Below are positions 6,111-10,085 of a stretch of DNA of 10,085 bases, piece by piece. The DNA is taken from positions 1 through 10,085 of the forward strand of contig CAYURR010000110.1 of the NCBI GenBank assembly GCA_964446745.1. Direction: 5' to 3'. The notes under the pieces are model-generated. The model did not search any database, was not told where the DNA came from, and was given only the letters and a program-made list of their open reading frames with translations. A program made the translations under genes and the position numbers. This DNA is from CAYURR01 sp964446745. Its GTDB lineage: Bacteria; Bacillota; Clostridia; Lachnospirales; WQUN01. The stretch's first letter is position 1; every line of letters starts with the position of its first letter.

Positions 6111-7598
6111 TCATAATACCGATACGATCTGTTTTATGAACTCCATAGCTTTCGACTCATGCTGAGCCGCCTCGCGTATAAGCGCTGCAAGTTTCCTCCG
6201 AGTATCAGGCTTTGCATAACATTTTGCTGCATTTTCGTCCATATTGTAACCGCCTAAAACCTCATACATCTTCTCAGATGCGTTCTTGTGCGCCTGGCAA
6301 AAATACCCAGCGGCTTCAAGACACAATGCGCTTATCTCCGGATGTCGGGCAGCGACTGCTTTCATATACTCCGACGCATACGCCCTACCCTCGCCGACCA
6401 TCGTCTGCGCATCGGTCTGACACATAAATCGTTCAAACAATAGCGGCAGCGTTGTCGACTCGGCAAATTGCTTGTCATCCTCGACCCATTCAGCCCATGT
6501 CTTATAAGCCTCCTGACCACAGGCAATATCTTTTTCCGGCGAACTACAGGTCACTGACGCGCGATCCGTCACCTGTATTGCGTTTTGCAGTATCTCCTTT
6601 TCACTCGGAAGCGCCTGCTGTTCCTCGCCTATCGACATCAGCATGATAGTATCGCGGTTCTCCCACCAGTTTTTACTTATGTAGTATCCGCATTCATGAA
6701 ATTCCGTTCCTGTGTTAAATTCCGGGCGATGCTGAAAGAAATTCCAACCCAACAACGTCTCACCGTTGTCCTGATACCCCGTGACAATGCAGGCCTCTTG
6801 CGGTCCGATGATGCCCAGTGCGATAACAGGGCGGCCGTCGTCTATCTCGGCTTTGATAAAATCCATAAAGCCCTGCTTGTCGCTTTCGGCACGCTTGAGC
6901 AAGCGATACGACCGTCCCGCCGCCTCGAACGAACGCTTGAAGGCCTCTGTCTCATCATCATAGATGTAGCAAATATCCACATTGCCGCCATCCCAGAATT
7001 TTTTATTCCAACGCAAACGGAATGCAGCACCTGAAGCCGCCATCAGGTAGGTATAGCTAATATCTTGCCCCATGTAGTTTAAACAGGCCCTCAGGCAAGC
7101 CGGAAACGGCGTAAGCTCCTCATACTTGTACTCGACCTTCGGAACACCGAGTAGTATGCAACTGTCACTTGTGTTTTGCTTCATAATAACCTCCATCTGT
7201 TTGTTCAATTGGGATGGAATATCCAGTATGGCCGGTGCATATACACCCGATGCAACCATTCTTCTGCCGGCTTGTAAGCGCTTCACGCGAAACTCGCTCG
7301 GGGTCATACCCGTAACACGCTTGAACGCACGCGTAAAGGCATCGTATTGTTCAAAGCCGTAGTCGATCGATATCTCGAGTAAGCTTCGTTCGGTATGTAT
7401 CAAATCAAACGCCGCATAGCTGAGCCTACGTAGCAATATATAGCGCGCAAGCGGTATCTGCATGACTTCGCGAAATGTCTTTCTTATATGCGGATACGAA
7501 TACCCCACCGCACGCTCGAGCTCCGTGATGTCCAGTTCGGATCTGACACGACTTTCAATATAGTTGCAAACGGACAGCACCACAATCGAATATCCCAT
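6111..7598 (-). CDS. AraC-family regulator fused to a C39/BtrH-like papain-fold domain
   Basis: The 495-residue protein begins with an AraC/XylS DNA-binding domain (about 8-108) with two helix-turn-helix units: ITELERAVGYSYPHIRKTF (24-42) and a second at about 73-104 ending GMTPSEFR. The rest (about 145-325) resembles the C39-peptidase-like / BtrH N-terminal fold: FPACLRACLNYMG (165-177; Cys168 and Cys172 are nucleophile candidates), FWDGGNVDI, DGRPVIALG and EACIVTGYQDNGETLLGWNFF (268-288). In active C39 enzymes a His usually precedes VVTGY; here the position reads EACIVTGY, so a binding role rather than proteolysis is possible. The C-terminal 165 residues are helical and unassigned. Placing the sensor domain after the DNA-binding domain is opposite to AraC itself. 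It is encoded just upstream of the fucosidase, which it may control. The ATG at 7598 gives a family-like N-terminus; its ribosome-binding site (GGGGTAGG) is weak. Confidence 0.85.
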   Translation of the reverse strand: MGYSIVVLSVCNYIESRVRSELDITELERAVGYSYPHIRKTFREVMQIPLARYILLRRLSYAAFDLIHTERSLLEISIDYGFEQYDAFTRAFKRVTGMTPSEFRVKRLQAGRRMVASGVYAPAILDIPSQLNKQMEVIMKQNTSDSCILLGVPKVEYKYEELTPFPACLRACLNYMGQDISYTYLMAASGAAFRLRWNKKFWDGGNVDICYIYDDETEAFKRSFEAAGRSYRLLKRAESDKQGFMDFIKAEIDDGRPVIALGIIGPQEACIVTGYQDNGETLLGWNFFQHRPEFNTGTEFHECGYYISKNWWENRDTIMLMSIGEEQQALPSEKEILQNAIQVTDRASVTCSSPEKDIACGQEAYKTWAEWVEDDKQFAESTTLPLLFERFMCQTDAQTMVGEGRAYASEYMKAVAARHPEISALCLEAAGYFCQAHKNASEKMYEVLGGYNMDENAAKCYAKPDTRRKLAALIREAAQHESKAMEFIKQIVSVL

Positions 7599-7684
7599 AC
7601 CTACCTACCCCATCCATGCATTTATTATCTTCCGGAATTGAGATTAATCTATCATATATCATTGAACCCTTCCCGACTTTTTTA

Positions 7685-7712
7685 ATTATCAACCTCTATA
7701 CATGAGTTCCAA
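7685..7712 (-). promoter_or_regulatory. Possible promoter of the araC-type gene
   Basis: On the minus strand TTGGAA (7712-7707) and GATAAT (7690-7685) are separated by 16 bases. The leader to the ATG at 7598 would be about 80 bases and includes a 10-base perfect palindrome, AGATTAATCT (7641-7650), which could be an autoregulatory site. The match is moderate and other placements are possible. Confidence 0.3.
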
Positions 7713-7721
7713 CAATTACAT

Positions 7722-7751
7722 TTTAATTTGCCTGTCCTTTGCGTTTATAAT
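7722..7751 (+). promoter_or_regulatory. Promoter of the ftsH-like gene
   Basis: A perfect TATAAT lies at 7746-7751, with a weak -35 (TTTAAT, 7722-7727, 18-base spacing). The start would be near 7758, about 30 bases before the ATG at 7787. It is divergent from the araC-type gene across a 188-base gap. Confidence 0.5.
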
Positions 7752-7786
7752 GCCTATAGTAAACAAACCTGTAAAGGATGTGAGTC

Positions 7787-9556
7787 ATGTTGAAAAATCT
7801 CATAAATAGGAATTTGGTCGGCGCATTCGCGCTTATTTTTTTGACCACAATGGTAGTAGCCGCAGCATATTACAAAAGTGACAGCAAGACTACAGAAACT
7901 CCATATATAGAATTTACACGGCTTTCGAATGAGGGTAAGGTTCGTGAGGTCATATTGACTGACGATGCGAAATTACGCTTTTACATAGACGGTGAGGAAG
8001 CACCATACACCACAGACAATCCGCGTAACCCACTGCTTAAGCAAGAGCTATTAATGAAGGGAATCGCTGTTCGCGAGGGCAGCTACATGTCGGCCGGATC
8101 ACTGTTGCAAAATGCTCTGGGCATAATGTTCTTCGGCGCTATGCTGTTCATGGTATATAGGGGTTCGAGGCGTTCGCCATTGGGCTCGGCCATGGCCATG
8201 AACCCTTCCGACGCGAACGAAAATGACACGAAGGTCATTACCTTTGGGGATATATCGGGCAACACTGAAGCAAAAGAGAGTGTCTCTGATATCGTGGACT
8301 TTATTAAAAATCCAGAGAAATATACTTTTTACGGTGCAAGGATACCGAGGGGCGTTATCCTCTATGGCCCGCCGGGCACAGGTAAGACCTTAATGGCACG
8401 AGCGGTCGCGGGCGAAACAGGTGTTCCGTTCTATGCGGTGAGCGGCTCGGATTTTGTGCAGATGTATGTAGGGGTCGGGGCGAGCCGTATACGCGAGCTA
8501 TTTGCAAAAGCGCGTAAATCCGGTAAAGCTGTGATATTCGTCGACGAGATAGATGCGTTAGGCAAGAAGCGCAGCCAAGGCATACACGGCGCAAACGACG
8601 AGCGCGAGCAGACATTGAACGCATTACTGACGGAAATGTCCGGCTTTTCTGACACCGATGGCATCGTCGTGATCGCCGCGACGAACAGGATAGACACACT
8701 CGACGAGGCGTTATTGCGACCGGGACGCTTCGACAGGCAGATAGAGATCGGTTTGCCCGATCTGAATGCAAGACGTGACATACTCTCTCTGCACTTAAAG
8801 GGCAAACCAGTTTCCGAGGAAGTGGATGTCGAGAGCCTCGCAAGGGATACGGTATATTTTAGCGGTGCTATGATCGAGAGCTTGTTAAACGAAGCCGCTA
8901 TATACGCAGCAAAGCGCACAGCCGAGAAGATAGAGGTTGCGGATATCGACAAGGCCTACTATACAGTGATCGCCGGAAGCGAAAAATCAGATCGCAGCGG
9001 TATAAAGGAACATGAACGTATACTCACGGCATATCATGAATCAGGCCACGCATTGGTTTCATACATACTGCAGCCGCAGAACACCCTGTCGCGTATCACG
9101 ATCATTCCGAGTACAAAGGGCGCAGGCGGGTTTTGCGTAAACATCCCTCCGGATCGTCTCTATCAAAGTAAGAAAGATATAGAAGCTCAGATAATGGTCT
9201 ATTTAGCAGGGCGAGCATCAGAAGAGATCGTGTTTGGCGAGGACGAGATCACGACCGGCGCGGCTAACGACCTTGAGAAGGCCACACAGATGATACGGGA
9301 CTATGTATGCAGATATGGCATGAGCCCAAATATGGGGCTACTAAGCATCACAGGCATGGGTATAAGCGAAAGCAAGCAGGAAGCTGAAGGCTATATATTG
9401 GAATGCCGAAATGCGATAGATAAGCTCTATGCGAAAACAAGGATATTACTGTCGTCGCGCCGGGAAGAATTGAATCGAATTGCAGATAACCTGCTCGAAA
9501 AGGAAACATTAAACGGCGAGGATTTGGAAATGTTGCTAAGTAATGTGAATCTGTGA
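7787..9556 (+). CDS. ftsH: FtsH-type ATP-dependent zinc metalloprotease
   Basis: This is a membrane-anchored AAA+ protease that unfolds and degrades membrane and unstable cytosolic proteins as a hexamer. The 589 residues show TM1 (about 8-28), an outside domain (29-104), TM2 (about 105-124), Walker A GPPGTGKT (194-201), pore loop QMYVGVG (225-231), Walker B VIFVDEID (249-256), the second region of homology AATNRIDTLDEALLRPGRFD (297-316; arginine fingers Arg311 and Arg314), the zinc site HESGH (417-421) and third ligand Asp495 in NDLEKAT. All catalytic residues are present. Oddities are QMYVG where the family usually has EMFVG, and a short C-terminal tail (family often 600-650 residues). These suggest a secondary FtsH paralogue rather than the housekeeping copy (inference). 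AAAGGA (7773-7778) precedes the ATG at 7787 by eight bases. The USP-domain gene follows after 42 bases with no terminator. Confidence 0.95.
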   Translation: MLKNLINRNLVGAFALIFLTTMVVAAAYYKSDSKTTETPYIEFTRLSNEGKVREVILTDDAKLRFYIDGEEAPYTTDNPRNPLLKQELLMKGIAVREGSYMSAGSLLQNALGIMFFGAMLFMVYRGSRRSPLGSAMAMNPSDANENDTKVITFGDISGNTEAKESVSDIVDFIKNPEKYTFYGARIPRGVILYGPPGTGKTLMARAVAGETGVPFYAVSGSDFVQMYVGVGASRIRELFAKARKSGKAVIFVDEIDALGKKRSQGIHGANDEREQTLNALLTEMSGFSDTDGIVVIAATNRIDTLDEALLRPGRFDRQIEIGLPDLNARRDILSLHLKGKPVSEEVDVESLARDTVYFSGAMIESLLNEAAIYAAKRTAEKIEVADIDKAYYTVIAGSEKSDRSGIKEHERILTAYHESGHALVSYILQPQNTLSRITIIPSTKGAGGFCVNIPPDRLYQSKKDIEAQIMVYLAGRASEEIVFGEDEITTGAANDLEKATQMIRDYVCRYGMSPNMGLLSITGMGISESKQEAEGYILECRNAIDKLYAKTRILLSSRREELNRIADNLLEKETLNGEDLEMLLSNVNL

Positions 9557-9598
9557 TAGAATAATTCCTCGAAAGAGAGATAAGGGTGACTGATAACG

Positions 9599-9988
9599 AT
9601 GATGGAAAAGGTTTTGGTATGCATCACCCCCCAGCAAAACAGCAAGCGCCTAATAGATAAGGGCTACGAGATTGCAAAGGAAAAGAACGGGCGGTTGGAC
9701 ATTGTTTGCGTGGAAAAGGGAACGAACATATTCATGACGCAGGAGTCGTCGCTATTATTGCAAGAGCTGTTCGACTATGGCAGCGAATACGGCGGCACCA
9801 TACACGGACTCTGCGGAGACGACATTGCAAGGACGATCATAGATTTCATTGAAAAGAACAAGATCACAACCGTCGTTATGGGTGCGAGTGCAGTAGACGG
9901 ACTCATACCGCCACAGTACATACCGAAACGTCTTCAAGACGAAATACCACACATCTCGTTACATATCATTCAACGCGAACAGCAATAG
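9599..9988 (+). CDS. Universal-stress-protein-domain protein, KdpD-like
   Basis: The 129-residue cytosolic protein is a single USP (Rossmann-like alpha/beta) domain. KVLVCITPQQNSKRLIDKG (4-22) resembles the start of the USP domain of KdpD sensor kinases (LVC-SPS--S--LIR-A), followed by LDIVCVEKG (33-41) and ITTVVMGAS (89-97). After GAS the usual ATP-binding pattern of UspA types (G-2x-G-9x-G-S/T) is not evident, so it may not bind ATP. The start at 9599 is preferred over the ATG at 9602 because AAGGGTGA (9582-9589) lies nine bases upstream of it. It lies 42 bases after ftsH with no terminator and 49 bases before the next ORF, so the three probably share a transcript. The role is unknown; it could be a stress or ligand sensor tied to the protease, by position only. 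Confidence 0.75.
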   Translation: MMEKVLVCITPQQNSKRLIDKGYEIAKEKNGRLDIVCVEKGTNIFMTQESSLLLQELFDYGSEYGGTIHGLCGDDIARTIIDFIEKNKITTVVMGASAVDGLIPPQYIPKRLQDEIPHISLHIIQREQQ

Positions 9989-10037
9989 GTTTATTTGTTG
10001 AGTGAATACCAATGATATCCGGAAAGGAAAAAAACGA

Positions 10038-10085
10038 ATGACACTTTATGAGCAATGGATGAAGCAGGCATATACGATCGACAGC
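10038..10085 (+). CDS. Unknown protein (partial, N-terminus only)
   Basis: A third reading frame of the ftsH group starts at the ATG at 10038 and is open to the window edge. The 16 visible residues (MTLYEQWMKQAYTIDS) show no signal peptide or known motif. GGAAAGGA (10021-10028) lies nine bases upstream as ribosome-binding site. The gap of 49 bases after the USP-domain gene has no terminator, which suggests co-transcription. I do not recognise the protein. Confidence 0.6.
   Translation, partial: MTLYEQWMKQAYTIDS

Noticed and set aside
6585..7034. Plus-strand open frame of 149 codons inside the araC-type gene
   Set aside because: It is antisense to a coding region with clear domain matches and has no recognisable domain itself.
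8355..8952. Long minus-strand open frames inside ftsH
   Set aside because: They are antisense shadows of a well-supported gene, rich in Arg/Ser/Cys, with no recognisable domain.

Overview
The window looks like a piece of a Bacillota (probably class Clostridia) chromosome. The reasons are strong purine-rich ribosome-binding sites, sigma-A-type promoters with 17-base spacers, an rplS gene with its own promoter and a folded leader, a paired set of MutS-like ATPases next to a MerR regulator, and an FtsH followed by a KdpD-like universal-stress-protein domain. The species cannot be told from sequence alone. Nothing here is a clear mobile element, CRISPR array, tRNA or rRNA.

Layout, left to right. 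At the left edge, on the minus strand, are the first 11 codons of a protein with a type IV prepilin cleavage motif, with its own promoter. A roughly 415-base gap follows, holding a weak short ORF within a foldable stretch, then a near-consensus promoter and a folded leader for rplS (ribosomal protein L19, 450-806), which ends in a clear hairpin terminator. Next is an operon (1082-4617) of two MutS-like ATPases of almost equal length, overlapping by ATGA, followed by an overlapping merR gene. The operon promoter has a 19-base spacer, the hallmark of MerR-controlled promoters. The merR frame is broken by one missing base near position 4200.

Convergent to that operon, with only 8 bases between the stop codons, is a minus-strand pair: an AraC-type regulator fused to a C39/BtrH-like papain-fold domain (7598-6111) and a GH29 alpha-L-fucosidase with a C-terminal F5/8-like domain (6044-4626). 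The fucosidase has its own strong promoter directly after the araC stop codon, with an inverted repeat over the -10. Divergent from araC is a plus-strand group: an FtsH-type membrane AAA+ zinc protease (7787-9556), a small KdpD-like USP-domain protein (9599-9988) and the first 16 codons of an unidentified gene at the right edge.

How the parts may work together (inference). The two MutS-like proteins probably form a heterodimer, by analogy with eukaryotic MSH pairs. They lack the mismatch-recognition domain and both carry Asn in place of the Walker B Asp. With a MerR regulator they make a self-contained, signal-controlled unit whose job is not known to me; this is the most interesting part of the window. 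The araC-fucosidase pair looks like a cytoplasmic glycan-use module. The FtsH-USP-unknown group looks like one transcription unit.
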